Shown piece after piece: positions 1-9,044 of a DNA stretch of 64,000 nt. The position numbers were made by a program, and so were the translations under genes. Position 1 is the first letter of the stretch. Every line of letters starts with the position of its first letter. The notes under the pieces are model-generated. The model was not told the origin of the DNA. It searched no databases and saw nothing but the letters and a program-made list of their open reading frames with translations. This DNA is from UBA10649 sp963755335. Its GTDB lineage: Bacteria > Actinomycetota > Actinomycetes > S36-B12. The DNA lies in NCBI GenBank assembly GCA_963755335.1, contig CAVWJW010000008.1, positions 1,426,001 to 1,490,000 of the forward strand, written 5' to 3'.

Positions 1-1
1 G

Positions 2-229
2 TACCTCGCCCGCGACTACTCCGGTGCCGCGGGGGCCGTGCCCTTCGAGTTCATCGACTCGACGTCGCTCATCGGACCCGCGGAGCGGGTGCAGGAGCGG
101 CTGCATGCCTTCGCCGAGGCAGGGGTGACGACGCTGACACTGGCCACGTACTCAGGGACTCTTCAGGAGCGGATGGATACCCTCCGCACCATGTCGGAGG
201 TCCTCGACGCATCAGGATTGGCTACGTAG
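2..229 (+). CDS. LLM-class oxidoreductase, C-terminal fragment
   Basis: This is the last 75 codons of a gene that begins left of the window. The reading frame is open from base 2. The tail, with a region like 'IDSTSLIGPAERVQERL' followed by 'AGVTTLTL', resembles the end of luciferase-like F420-dependent (LLM class) oxidoreductases, where this region forms the last helix and strand of a TIM barrel. The stop TAG overlaps the next start by one base (TAGTG), so it is probably co-transcribed with uppP. Substrate cannot be inferred. The family call rests on a short fragment. Confidence 0.6.
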   Translation, partial: YLARDYSGAAGAVPFEFIDSTSLIGPAERVQERLHAFAEAGVTTLTLATYSGTLQERMDTLRTMSEVLDASGLAT

Positions 230-1044
230 TGTCATGGTTTGAGGCAATCGTCCTGGGCGTGGTCCAGGGCCTCACCGAATTCCTTCCGATCTCGTCGAGC
301 GCACATCTGCTGATCGTCAGCCAGCTGTTCGGCTGGGATGACCCGGGCGCCGCCTTCACCGCGGTCACGCAGATCGGCACCGAGATGGCGGTGATCATCT
401 ACTTCCGCCGCCAGATCGGAGCCATCCTCCGAGCCTGGGCGAAGTCGATCACCAACGCCGACGCACGCCACGACCCGGACGCGCGCATGGGCTGGCTGGT
501 GCTCATCGGCACGATCCCGATCGCGGTCCTCGGCGTGCTCTTCAAGGACCAGATCGAGACGGTCGCCCGGAACCTCTGGCTCGTCTCACTGACGCTGATC
601 GTCTTCGGCATCCTCCTCGGTGTCGCCGACGCCCTGGGTGCCCGCGTGAAGACCGAGAGGGACCTGACGGTCCGCGACGGCATCTTCTACGGCCTCGCGC
701 AGTCCTTGGCGCTCATCCCCGGGGTGTCGCGCTCCGGCGCGACCATCACCGCGGGCCTCGCGATGGGCTACACGCGGGCATCGGCCGCGCGCTACGCCTT
801 CCTGCTCGCGGTGCCCGCCGTGCTCGCTTCCGGGCTGTTCGAGGCGAGGAAGATCGGCGACGAGACGGTCGCCTGGGGACCGACCCTCCTCGCCACGGTG
901 ATCGCCTTCTCCGTCGGACTGGCTGTCATCGCCTGGCTGATGAAGTGGCTGACCACGCGCAGCTACCTGCCGTTCGTCATCTACCGCGTCTGCCTGGGGC
1001 TCTTCGTCATGCTGCTGCTGGCGCTCGGCGTGCTGAGCGCCTGA
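229..1044 (+). CDS. uppP: Undecaprenyl-diphosphatase UppP (BacA)
   Basis: Integral membrane phosphatase that recycles undecaprenyl diphosphate to the monophosphate carrier used in peptidoglycan synthesis; overexpression gives bacitracin resistance in the family. The 271-residue length is normal. The family signatures are visible: 'GLTEFLPISSSAHL' near residue 14 and 'PGVSRSGATI' near residue 165, which contribute catalytic Glu, Ser, His and Arg residues. About seven or eight hydrophobic helices are present. The start is the GTG that overlaps the preceding TAG by one base. The gene abuts the convergent corA with no gap. Confidence 0.96.
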   Translation: MSWFEAIVLGVVQGLTEFLPISSSAHLLIVSQLFGWDDPGAAFTAVTQIGTEMAVIIYFRRQIGAILRAWAKSITNADARHDPDARMGWLVLIGTIPIAVLGVLFKDQIETVARNLWLVSLTLIVFGILLGVADALGARVKTERDLTVRDGIFYGLAQSLALIPGVSRSGATITAGLAMGYTRASAARYAFLLAVPAVLASGLFEARKIGDETVAWGPTLLATVIAFSVGLAVIAWLMKWLTTRSYLPFVIYRVCLGLFVMLLLALGVLSA

Positions 1045-2046
1045 TCACAGCCAGCCGGACTTCTTGAACGCCCGGAAGAGCAGTACGCAGATCCCGCCCA
1101 TCACTGCAAGGACGGCGGGATAGCCCCACACCTGGTGGAGTTCGGGCATGTTGTCGAAGTTCATCCCGTAGATCGCGGAGATGGCGGTGGGCACCGCCGC
1201 GATCGCGACCCACGCGCTGATCTTCCGCATGTCGCGGTTCTGCTTGAGGTCCTGCAGTGACGTCGACGCCATGAGCATGGTCATCAGCAGGTTGTCGGCG
1301 TTCTCGACCGAGTCGTTGACGCGCAGGACATGCTCGCCGATGTCGCTGAAGTACCGCCGCAGCCCTTCGGGGATGCCCCCGAAGTCGGCGTTGACGAACA
1401 TGTGTGCGGGAGCCACCAGCGGGACGATCGCCCGGCGGATCTCCTGGTTCTCGCGCTTGAGGTTGTAGATGCGCTGAGGCGTCAGCCGGCTCGCGTCGTC
1501 GGAGAACACCTCGGTCTCCACCTCGGCCACGTCCTCGGACACCTCGTCCATGACGATGACGTACGCGTCGACGGCGGAGTCCATCACCGCGTAGAGGACG
1601 CCGTACGGACCATGGGCCCGCAGGTTCGGGCTCGCCGAGACTCGCGATCGGATGCCGGCGAGGTCGCCGATCGACCCGTGCCGGACGGTGACGACGTACC
1701 ACGGACCCACGAACACCGACACCTGCCCGGTCTCGACGTCGGACGTTCCCTCGACGTAGTCGAGCAGCTTGAGCAGCGCGAAGACCGTGTCATCGTCACC
1801 GAACTCGATCTTCGCCCGCTGCGACGAGTTCGCGGCGTCGTCGACGAGCAGGGGATCGAGGCCGAACGCCTCCTTGACGGCGGTGAGCTCGTCGCGTGAC
1901 GGCTCGAACAACCCCACCCAGACGAAGCTGCCCGGGTTCGCGGCGCATCTCTCGCGGAGCTCGTCGAGGGCCACCGGCATGCGCCCGGACGCGTCCATCG
2001 GCTCGACGTCGCTCATGACCGCGCCGTCCGCGTGGTACCAGCCCAT
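1045..2046 (-). CDS. corA: CorA-family Mg2+/Co2+ transporter
   Basis: Divalent cation channel of the CorA/MIT family, about 333 residues from the chosen start. A cytoplasmic alpha/beta domain and long coiled helices precede two C-terminal transmembrane helices; the first ends in the signature 'YGMNF' and the loop reads 'DNMPEL', followed by a short basic tail. I chose the ATG at 2046; a downstream ATG at 2016 is also plausible and the reading frame stays open to 2130. Transcribed away from the divergent histidine phosphatase gene. A second corA is at 40.3 kb, and both end in similar tails. Confidence 0.9.
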   Translation of the reverse strand: MGWYHADGAVMSDVEPMDASGRMPVALDELRERCAANPGSFVWVGLFEPSRDELTAVKEAFGLDPLLVDDAANSSQRAKIEFGDDDTVFALLKLLDYVEGTSDVETGQVSVFVGPWYVVTVRHGSIGDLAGIRSRVSASPNLRAHGPYGVLYAVMDSAVDAYVIVMDEVSEDVAEVETEVFSDDASRLTPQRIYNLKRENQEIRRAIVPLVAPAHMFVNADFGGIPEGLRRYFSDIGEHVLRVNDSVENADNLLMTMLMASTSLQDLKQNRDMRKISAWVAIAAVPTAISAIYGMNFDNMPELHQVWGYPAVLAVMGGICVLLFRAFKKSGWL

Positions 2047-2090
2047 GCCCCTGATCACGTCCACATTGTGCTGGACAGTCGGCCACTGTC

Positions 2091-2103
2091 TACGCTGACT
2101 CGC
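2091..2103 (+). promoter_or_regulatory. Leaderless-type -10 hexamer before the phosphatase gene
   Basis: TACGCT at 2091-2096, seven bases before the ATG at 2104. Transcription would start at or next to the start codon. Confidence 0.6.
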
Positions 2104-2799
2104 ATGACGACGGTGCTCCTGATTCGGCACGGCCGCACCAAGGCGAACGCCGAAGGGGTGCTGGCCGGCTGGACTCCGGGCGTCGTCCTCGACGAGAAGG
2201 GCGAGGAGCAGGCTCGAGCCCTGGGCCGCCGGATGGCCGCCGTGAAGCTCGCCGCCGTGATCACGTCACCACTCGAGCGCACCGTGCAGACCGCGGACCT
2301 CATGCTCGAGGCGGCCGGCTTCGAGGTGCCCCGGCATGTCGACGAGCGAGTGGGCGAGTGCCGGTACGGCGACTGGACGGGGGTCTCGCTGAAGTCCCTC
2401 GCGAAGGACCCGATGTGGAAGGTCGTGCAGGCTCATCCGAGCGCGGCCGTGTTCCCCGGCCCTGAGGGCGAGTCGATGGCGGCCATGCAGGCCCGAGCGG
2501 TCGGCGCCGTGCGGCAGTGGAACACCACCCTCGGCGACGACGCCGTGTACGCCGTCGTCAGCCACGGTGATGTGATCAAGGCGATCCTCGCCGACGCGAT
2601 GGGGAACCACCTCGACCAGTTCCAGCGCATCGTGGTCGATCCCGCCTCGGTCAGCATCGTCACCTACACGCCCACGCGGCCGTTCCTCGTGCGCACGAAC
2701 GACATCGGGGGAGACCTGTCCGGCCTCGTCCCGCCACCCCGCAAGGGACGACGACGCCGGTCCAGCGACGCGGCAGTGGGGGGAGGGGCAGGCGCATGA
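2104..2799 (+). CDS. Histidine phosphatase family protein (phosphoglycerate mutase-like)
   Basis: A 231-residue member of the histidine phosphatase superfamily. The phosphohistidine loop is 'LIRHGRTKAN' at residues 5-14 and the second catalytic His is in 'VVSHGDVIKA'. It matches the MSMEG/Rv2135c type found next to mshC in actinobacteria, whose physiological substrate is unsettled; it is not the glycolytic mutase by context. The start is the ATG just downstream of a -10-like hexamer, not the longer open frame. The stop overlaps the DUF3090 start (ATGA). The C-terminal tail is basic and low complexity. Confidence 0.88.
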   Translation: MTTVLLIRHGRTKANAEGVLAGWTPGVVLDEKGEEQARALGRRMAAVKLAAVITSPLERTVQTADLMLEAAGFEVPRHVDERVGECRYGDWTGVSLKSLAKDPMWKVVQAHPSAAVFPGPEGESMAAMQARAVGAVRQWNTTLGDDAVYAVVSHGDVIKAILADAMGNHLDQFQRIVVDPASVSIVTYTPTRPFLVRTNDIGGDLSGLVPPPRKGRRRRSSDAAVGGGAGA

Positions 2800-3362
2800 C
2801 GCGTCAGGTCTTCGAGTTCACCGCGCCCGACCGCTTCGTCGTCGGCACGGTCGGCATGCCCGGCGAGCGAACCTTCTTCCTGCAGGCGCGCCAGGGCAGC
2901 CTGATCGCCAGCGTCGCCCTGGAGAAGGCCCAGGTGGCGGCACTCGCCGAGCGCGTCGACCAGCTCCTCGACGAGGTCAGTGGGACGCGTGCCGAGCCGG
3001 AGGAGATCCCGGAGACGGCGCCGGCCGAGCTGAGCGACACGCGCCCGCTCGACGTGCCGATCGGCGAGGAGTTCCGCGTCGGGGCGATGGCCCTCGGATG
3101 GGATGACGCGACACGCCGGGTCGTCATCGAGGCCCATGCCGTCGCGGAGGAGGACGAGGAGATCCCAGACATCGCCGTCGACACCGCGGACGGCCCGGAC
3201 ACCTTGCGGGTCTGGATGACGCCGGGATACGCCCGAGCCTTCGCCGAGCGCGCCCGGACCGTTGTCTCGGCCGGCCGGCCGCCGTGCCCCTTCTGCAATC
3301 AGCCGCTCGACCCCCAGGGTCACATCTGCCCACGAGCCAACGGCTTCCACCGTCGCGCATGA
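2796..3362 (+). CDS. DUF3090 family protein
   Basis: A 188-residue protein of the actinobacterial DUF3090 family. Visible features are the N-terminal 'FEFTAPDRFVVGTVG' block and a C-terminal zinc-ribbon-like 'CPFC' followed by a His and another Cys-Pro. No enzymatic function is established. ATGA overlaps link it to the phosphatase before it and to the SCO1664-type gene after it, so the three are translated from one operon leading into mshC. Confidence 0.9.
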   Translation: MTRQVFEFTAPDRFVVGTVGMPGERTFFLQARQGSLIASVALEKAQVAALAERVDQLLDEVSGTRAEPEEIPETAPAELSDTRPLDVPIGEEFRVGAMALGWDDATRRVVIEAHAVAEEDEEIPDIAVDTADGPDTLRVWMTPGYARAFAERARTVVSAGRPPCPFCNQPLDPQGHICPRANGFHRRA

Positions 3363-4168
3363 CCTCCGCCGAGTGGCTGGTCGACGACGACCTGAACAGC
3401 CTCCTCGCGCACGGCGATCTCGACATCGAGGGCCGCCTGGCGGAGGCGTCCAACGCAACCCTGCGCTGCACGATCGAGGCAACGGACGGACGCCGGCTCA
3501 CCTGCGTCTACAAGCCCGTGTCGGGTGAGCGACCCCTGTGGGACTTCCCGGAGTGGACGCTGACCCATCGGGAGATGGCCGCGTTCGAGCTCTCTGTCGC
3601 GGCCGGCTGGGATCTGGTCCCGCCAACTGTCTGGCGCGAGGACGGTCCCGTGGGCGCCGGCATGTGCCAGCTGTGGATCGACGAGGACCAGGCGTCGTCG
3701 AAGGTGGCAGTCGTACGCAGCCGGCGGGCCCCGCAGGGTTGGCTGCACGTGCTCGACGCCGAGGACGGTGCGGGCCGCAACGTCGAACTCGTGCATGCTC
3801 CCGACAAGGTGATGGAGACCATGACCGTCTTCGACGCCGTGGTGAACAACGCCGATCGCAAGGGCGGCCACGTCATCACCGATGTCGAGGGACGCACCTG
3901 GGGAATCGACCACGGAGTCACCTTCTCCGTGGACGAGAAGCTCCGCACCGTCCTGTGGGGCTGGTCCGGCGACACGATTCCGACCCGGCTGCTCGACGAC
4001 CTCGAGCGATTGGCGTCCACACTCGGCACCTCGTACGACCCGGTCGATCGGTGGCTGGCGGACGACGAGAGGGACATGCTGCGACTGCGCATCCGGCGCC
4101 TGCTCGCCGACGAGCGATACCCGCTGCCGCCCTCGCGCTGGCCCGCCGTTCCCTGGCCCGTCTTCTGA
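3359..4168 (+). CDS. SCO1664 family protein (PI3/4-kinase-like fold)
   Basis: A 269-residue protein of a family always found beside DUF3090 genes in actinobacteria. The 'VYKPVSGERPLWDF' block near residue 50, 'FDAVVNNADRKGGH' near residue 160 and 'GIDHGVTF' near residue 183 look like the Lys, catalytic-loop Asn/Asp-Arg and metal-binding Asp of a degenerate lipid/protein kinase fold. Function is unknown. ATGA overlap with DUF3090; 26 bases separate it from mshC, which has its own -10-like element. Confidence 0.85.
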   Translation: MTSAEWLVDDDLNSLLAHGDLDIEGRLAEASNATLRCTIEATDGRRLTCVYKPVSGERPLWDFPEWTLTHREMAAFELSVAAGWDLVPPTVWREDGPVGAGMCQLWIDEDQASSKVAVVRSRRAPQGWLHVLDAEDGAGRNVELVHAPDKVMETMTVFDAVVNNADRKGGHVITDVEGRTWGIDHGVTFSVDEKLRTVLWGWSGDTIPTRLLDDLERLASTLGTSYDPVDRWLADDERDMLRLRIRRLLADERYPLPPSRWPAVPWPVF

Positions 4169-4182
4169 GCCGGAGCCATGGC

Positions 4183-4194
4183 TAGGCTGACCCG
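4183..4194 (+). promoter_or_regulatory. Leaderless-type -10 hexamer before mshC
   Basis: TAGGCT at 4183-4188, six bases before the GTG start at 4195. Confidence 0.65.
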
Positions 4195-5421
4195 GTGAAG
4201 TCGTGGCCCGCGCCGTACCTCCCCGAACTCCCCGGCAGCGGACCGCCGCTGAGTCTGTTCGACACCGGAACCGGTCGGATCCGGCCTACCGAGCCAGGAC
4301 CGACCGCCCGGATGTACGTCTGCGGCATCACCCCGTACGACGCAACTCACATGGGACATGCCTTCACGTACGTCGTCTTCGACCTGATCAACCGCGCCTG
4401 GCGCGACGCGGGCCATGACGTGCACTACGTCCAGAACGTCACCGACATCGACGACCCCCTGCTCGAGCGGGCGGTCGCGACAGGGCAGGACTGGCAGGAG
4501 ATCGCCCTCCGGGAGACCGCCCTGTTCCGCGAGGACATGACCGACCTCAACGTGATCCCGCCACGCGACTACATCGGCGCCGTCGAATCGATCCCTTCCG
4601 TCGCCTCGCACGTGGAGACCCTGCAGTCCAAGGGCGCCGTGTACTCCGTCGAGGGCGACCTCTACTTCCGCGTCCGCAGCGACCCCCAGTTCGGTCGAGT
4701 GGCGCACCTCGACGACGCCGCGATGGTCGCGACGTTCGCCGAGCGCGGCGGCGACCCGGACCGGCCGGGCAAGGAGGATCCCCTCGATTGCCTGGTCTGG
4801 CAGGGGGCCCGACCCGACGAGCCCGCGTGGGACACCCCGCTCGGGCACGGACGGCCCGGCTGGCACATCGAGTGCGCTGCCATCGCCCTGGACCACCTCG
4901 GGATGACGATCGACGTGCAGGGCGGCGGCACCGACCTCGCCTTCCCCCACCACGAGATGAGCGCGTCCGAGGCACAGGTCCTGACCGACCAGTGGCCCTT
5001 CTCGCGGCACTACGTCCACTCGGCCATGGTTGCCTGGCAGGGCCACAAGATGTCCAAGTCACGCGGCAACCTGGTGTTCGTCTCCGTCCTGCGGCGTTCC
5101 GGAGTGGATCCCAACGCGATCCGGCTGGCGCTGCTCGGTCACCACTACCGATCCGACTGGGCCTGGACCGACCACGGGCTCCAGGCTGCGGTGTCCCGGC
5201 TAGAGAGTTGGCGAGCGGCGGTCGACAGCCCCGCCGGCCCGCCAGCCAGCCCGACACTGCAGCGGGTGCGCGACGCCCTGGCCAACGACCTGCGCACCCC
5301 CGAGGCGCTGGACGCGATCGACGACTGGGTCCGCGCCCAGCAGTCCGGTGACGCCGATGACGCGACCGCACCCGATCTCGTCCGGCGCACGGTGGACGCC
5401 CTGCTCGGCGTCCGCATCTAG
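4195..5421 (+). CDS. mshC: Mycothiol ligase MshC (L-cysteine:GlcN-Ins ligase)
   Basis: ATP-dependent ligase joining cysteine to 1-D-myo-inosityl 2-amino-2-deoxy-glucopyranoside, the third enzyme step of mycothiol synthesis. At 408 residues it has the length of MshC and is shorter than cysteinyl-tRNA synthetase, from which the family derives. The zinc-site Cys is in 'YVCGITPYDATHMGHA' (residues 40-55), which also holds the HIGH-like motif, and the KMSKS loop is in 'GHKMSKSRGN' near residue 283. Presence of this gene supports an actinobacterial host that uses mycothiol as its thiol buffer. Convergent with gnd. Confidence 0.95.
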   Translation: MKSWPAPYLPELPGSGPPLSLFDTGTGRIRPTEPGPTARMYVCGITPYDATHMGHAFTYVVFDLINRAWRDAGHDVHYVQNVTDIDDPLLERAVATGQDWQEIALRETALFREDMTDLNVIPPRDYIGAVESIPSVASHVETLQSKGAVYSVEGDLYFRVRSDPQFGRVAHLDDAAMVATFAERGGDPDRPGKEDPLDCLVWQGARPDEPAWDTPLGHGRPGWHIECAAIALDHLGMTIDVQGGGTDLAFPHHEMSASEAQVLTDQWPFSRHYVHSAMVAWQGHKMSKSRGNLVFVSVLRRSGVDPNAIRLALLGHHYRSDWAWTDHGLQAAVSRLESWRAAVDSPAGPPASPTLQRVRDALANDLRTPEALDAIDDWVRAQQSGDADDATAPDLVRRTVDALLGVRI

Positions 5422-5450
5422 GCCGACGAGCCCCCTCGCGTCAGCGGGGA

Positions 5451-6488
5451 CTATTTCGCCTTCTCGTCGTGCCCGCCGAACTCCTTGCGCATCGCGCTGA
5501 GGATCCGGTCGGCGAAGAGCCCGTTGCCCTGCGACTCGAAGCGCTCGAACAGCGAGGCCGTCAGGACGGGACTGGGCACGCCCTCCTCGATGGCCGCGAT
5601 GGACGTCCAGCGACCCTCGCCCGAGTCCGAGACGCGTCCGGAGAACTCGTCGAGCTCGGGGGAGCGGTTCAAGGCGATGGCCGTGAGGTCGAGCAGCCAA
5701 GACCCGACGACACTGCCGCGGCGCCACACCTCGGCGATGTCCGGCAGGTCGAGGTCGTACTGGTAGAACTGCGGATCCGACAGCGGGGCAGTCTCCGCGT
5801 CGGCGTCGCGCGTGACCTTGCCTGCGTTGGCGTGCTTGAGGATGTTCAGGCCCTCGGCATAGGCGGCCATCAGGCCGTACTCGATGCCGTTGTGGACCAT
5901 CTTGACGAAGTGGCCGGCGCCGCTCGGGCCGCAGTGCAGCCAGCCGCGCTCGGCCGGGGTCGGGTCGCCATCACGGCCGGGCGTCCGGGGGGCCGAATCG
6001 AAGCCGGGGGCGATCGTGTCCCACAGGCCGGTCAGCCGCTCGACCGCCCGATCGGGACCGCCGATCATGAGGCAGTACCCACGCTCGAGGCCCCAGACCC
6101 CACCGGAGGTGCCCACGTCCAGGTAGTCGATGCCCTTGGCTGCGGCCGCCTCGCCACGCCTGATGTCGTCGCGGTAGTAGGAGTTGCCACCGTCGATGAG
6201 GCAGTCACCGGACTCGAGCAGGTCGATCAACTGTCCGACCACGTCCTCGGTGATGTGCCCGGCCGGAACCATCACCCATACCGCGCGGGGCGCGGGCAAT
6301 GCGGCTACGAGATCCGCGAGGCTCGAGGTCCCGGTCGCGCCCTCCGCGGCCAGTGCGTCGACGGCCGCCTGCTGCGGGTCGTAGACCACCGCAGAGTGCC
6401 CGTCGGCCTTCGCCCGGCGCACCAGGTTGGCACCCATGCGTCCGAGGCCGACCATTCCGAGCGTCACTCGCGCTGCCTGCTGGGACAC
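5451..6488 (-). CDS. gnd: Decarboxylating 6-phosphogluconate dehydrogenase (GndA/YqeC type)
   Basis: Oxidises and decarboxylates 6-phosphogluconate to ribulose 5-phosphate. The Rossmann motif 'GLGRMGANLVRR' is near residue 13, 'IDGGNSYYRDD' and 'GTSGGVWGLERG' form the substrate site, and the catalytic Lys is in 'GHFVKMVHNGIEYG'. At 345 residues it belongs to the short decarboxylating type, not the 470-residue E. coli type. I chose the GTG at 6488 because AGAAGGAG lies just upstream; the frame is open further. Divergent from pgi across 50 bases, so two sugar-phosphate genes share one control region. Confidence 0.93.
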   Translation of the reverse strand: MSQQAARVTLGMVGLGRMGANLVRRAKADGHSAVVYDPQQAAVDALAAEGATGTSSLADLVAALPAPRAVWVMVPAGHITEDVVGQLIDLLESGDCLIDGGNSYYRDDIRRGEAAAAKGIDYLDVGTSGGVWGLERGYCLMIGGPDRAVERLTGLWDTIAPGFDSAPRTPGRDGDPTPAERGWLHCGPSGAGHFVKMVHNGIEYGLMAAYAEGLNILKHANAGKVTRDADAETAPLSDPQFYQYDLDLPDIAEVWRRGSVVGSWLLDLTAIALNRSPELDEFSGRVSDSGEGRWTSIAAIEEGVPSPVLTASLFERFESQGNGLFADRILSAMRKEFGGHDEKAK

Positions 6489-6538
6489 GGTGGACTCCTT
6501 CTGGTCGGGGACGCCCACGCTAGTGGAAGGCTGGTGCC

Positions 6539-8176
6539 ATGACGACACAGCTGCCTGCGGACGATCCCACCCTCACGACGGCCTGGACGGCGCTCACCGC
6601 CCTCGCGGAAGGCCTGTCGGGCGTGACGATCCGCCAGCTGTGCGACGCCGATCCCACCCGCCCTGCCGTGCTCACCTTCAAGGCCGCGGGGATCCACCTC
6701 GACCTCTCCCGGCAGCGCGTCACGGCCGACGCCCTTCGCGCCCTGCTGGCGCTGGCGGACGAGCGAGGCGTCCTGGCCTGGCGCGATCGGATGCTCTCGG
6801 GCGAGCACATCAACGTCACCGAGGACCGCGCCGTCCTGCACACCGCGCTTCGACTGCCAGCCGACGGGTCGCTGCACGTCGACGGCCAGGACGTGGTCGC
6901 CGACGTGCAGGCGGTGCTTGCCCGGATGGCCCTCTTCGCCGACGGCGTCCGCTCGGGTGCGTGGCTCGGGGCCACGGGCGAGCGCATCCGCGCCGTCGTC
7001 AACATCGGCATCGGCGGCTCCGACCTCGGACCGGCGATGGCCTACCTGGCCCTGCGCAGCCACAGCGACCGCGACATCGACTTCCGCTTCGTCTCGAACG
7101 TCGATCCCACCGACCTGGTCGAGGCGATCCGTGACCTCGACCCGGCCACGACGCTGTTCATCGTCGCCTCGAAGACCTTCACGACCCTCGAGACCATCTC
7201 CAACGCGCAGGCGGCCCGTTCGTGGCTCGTCGGTGCGCTGGGCGAGGACGCGGTCAGTCGCCACTTCGTCGCCCTGTCCACCAACGAGGAGAAGGTGTCG
7301 GCATTCGGCATCGACACCGCCAACATGTTCGGCTTCTGGGACTGGGTCGGCGGTCGCTACTCGATGGACTCCGCCATCGGCCTGAGCACGATGATCGCGA
7401 TCGGCAGCGACGGCTACCGGCAGCTGCTCGATGGCTTCCACGCGATGGACGAGCACTTCGCCACGGCCGAACCGCAGGCCAACGTGCCACTGCTGATGGG
7501 GCTGATCGCCGTGTGGAACCGCAACTTCCTCGCGATCGAGACGACAGCGGTCCTGCCCTACTCGCAGTACCTGTCCCGGTTCCCGGCGTACCTGCAGCAG
7601 CTCACCATGGAGAGCAATGGCAAGAGCGTCCGCCTCGACGGGTCCGTCGTCGACTACGACACGGGTGCCATCTTCTGGGGAGAGCCCGGGACGAACGGGC
7701 AGCACTCGTTCTACCAGCTGCTGCACCAGGGCACGACGACCGTCGCCTGCGAGGTCATCATCGTGGCGCAGAGCGACAACCCCGTCGGGGAGCAGCAGGA
7801 CATGCTGGTCGCCAATGCGCTCGCCCAGGCCTCGGTGCTGGCCCGGGGCCGCACGGCCGCGGAGGTGGCGGCCGACGGAACACCGGAGGAGCTCGTCGCG
7901 CACAAGGTCATGCCCGGCAATCGTCCGGTGTCGGTGCTCACCGTCGCGAAGGTGGATCCGTTCACTCTCGGTGCGCTCGTCGCGCTGTACGAGCACAGCG
8001 TGTTCGTCCAAGGGGCGGTGTGGGGCCTGGACTCGTTCGATCAGTGGGGCGTGGAACTGGGCAAGAAGGTCGCGATGGGCATCCTCGGGGCGCTGGACGG
8101 GTCTGCTCCCGCCTCGTTCGATCCCGAGACGGACGCGTCCATCGCCTTGTACACGTCGCTGCGCGGCACCCCGTAG
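6539..8176 (+). CDS. pgi: Glucose-6-phosphate isomerase
   Basis: Interconverts glucose 6-phosphate and fructose 6-phosphate. The 545-residue protein shows the phosphosugar (SIS) signatures 'NIGIGGSDLGPAMA', 'VSNVDPTDL' and 'SKTFTTLETISNA', plus the active-site Glu region 'MESNGKS' and 'GEPGTNGQHSF'. An AAGGCT hexamer lies six bases before the ATG, one mismatch from the leaderless -10 seen elsewhere in this window. Divergent to gnd; the stop lies 16 bases from the convergent PAC2 gene. Confidence 0.96.
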   Translation: MTTQLPADDPTLTTAWTALTALAEGLSGVTIRQLCDADPTRPAVLTFKAAGIHLDLSRQRVTADALRALLALADERGVLAWRDRMLSGEHINVTEDRAVLHTALRLPADGSLHVDGQDVVADVQAVLARMALFADGVRSGAWLGATGERIRAVVNIGIGGSDLGPAMAYLALRSHSDRDIDFRFVSNVDPTDLVEAIRDLDPATTLFIVASKTFTTLETISNAQAARSWLVGALGEDAVSRHFVALSTNEEKVSAFGIDTANMFGFWDWVGGRYSMDSAIGLSTMIAIGSDGYRQLLDGFHAMDEHFATAEPQANVPLLMGLIAVWNRNFLAIETTAVLPYSQYLSRFPAYLQQLTMESNGKSVRLDGSVVDYDTGAIFWGEPGTNGQHSFYQLLHQGTTTVACEVIIVAQSDNPVGEQQDMLVANALAQASVLARGRTAAEVAADGTPEELVAHKVMPGNRPVSVLTVAKVDPFTLGALVALYEHSVFVQGAVWGLDSFDQWGVELGKKVAMGILGALDGSAPASFDPETDASIALYTSLRGTP

Positions 8177-8192
8177 GGCTCGGGCGGCAGGG

Positions 8193-9044
8193 CTAGCGGT
8201 CGTCGGCTCCGCGTCGGCGCAGGTAGCGCTCGAACTCGCGGGCGATGGCCTCGCCACTCGCCTCGGGGAGGTCGGCTGCGTCGCGCGCCTCCTCGAGCTG
8301 CTTGACGTAGTCGGCGACCTCCTCGTCCTCGGCAGCCAGCTCGTCGACGCCGATCTCCCAGGCGCGAGCCTCCTCGACCAGTTCGCCCAGGGGGACGGGC
8401 ACGTCGAGGATGTCCTCGATCCGGCGCACCAGCGCCAGCGTGGCCTTCGGGCAGGGCGGCTGGGCGACGTAGTGCGGGACCGCCGCCCACAACGACACCG
8501 ACGACATGCCGAAGCGTCCGCAGGCGTCCTGGATGACGCCGACGATGCCGGTCGGGCCTTCGTACGTCGACGGCTCCAGGCCCAGGTCGGCGCCCATCGA
8601 GGCGTCGGACGTCGTCCCGGTCACTGGCACTGGCCGGGTGTGCGGGATGTCGGAGAGAAGCGCCCCGAGCGTCACGATCATCGAGACGTCGAGCTCGGCG
8701 GCCAGCCCCAGGATCTCCCGGACGAACTGCTGCCACTTCATGTTGGGCTCGATGCCCTGGACCAGCACGATGTCGCGCGGGAACAGTGGCACGCGCGCCA
8801 CGTAGATGCGGGTCGCCGGCCAGGTCAGGCTCCGGACCCCGGTCTCGTCGACGCTGATGTGGGGGCGATTCACCTGGTAGTCGTAGTACTCCTCGGAGTC
8901 GAGGTCGGCCAGCGGCTGTGCGTCCCATACCTCGCGAAGGTGGGCGATGGCACCGGAGGCGGCGTCGCCCGCGTCGTTCCAGCCCTCGAAGGCGGCGACG
9001 AGGACGGGATCGACCAAGGTGGGGAACTCGTCGTACTCGATCAT
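8193..9044 (-). CDS. PAC2 family protein
   Basis: A 283-residue protein of the PAC2 (proteasome assembly chaperone 2) superfamily, widespread in actinobacteria and of unknown role there. Diagnostic stretches are 'AFEGWNDAGDAASGAI' near residue 15 and 'GIEPNMKWQQF' near residue 100. The start at 9044 is preceded by GAGAGGCGG and overlaps the stop of the upstream hydrolase (ATGA), giving a two-gene operon. Whether it relates to the Pup-proteasome encoded 8 kb away is not shown by the sequence. Confidence 0.88.
   Translation of the reverse strand: MIEYDEFPTLVDPVLVAAFEGWNDAGDAASGAIAHLREVWDAQPLADLDSEEYYDYQVNRPHISVDETGVRSLTWPATRIYVARVPLFPRDIVLVQGIEPNMKWQQFVREILGLAAELDVSMIVTLGALLSDIPHTRPVPVTGTTSDASMGADLGLEPSTYEGPTGIVGVIQDACGRFGMSSVSLWAAVPHYVAQPPCPKATLALVRRIEDILDVPVPLGELVEEARAWEIGVDELAAEDEEVADYVKQLEEARDAADLPEASGEAIAREFERYLRRRGADDR

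Noticed and set aside
6464..8257. 597-codon frame antisense to pgi
   Set aside because: Pgi motifs on the plus strand explain this DNA; the antisense translation has no family features.
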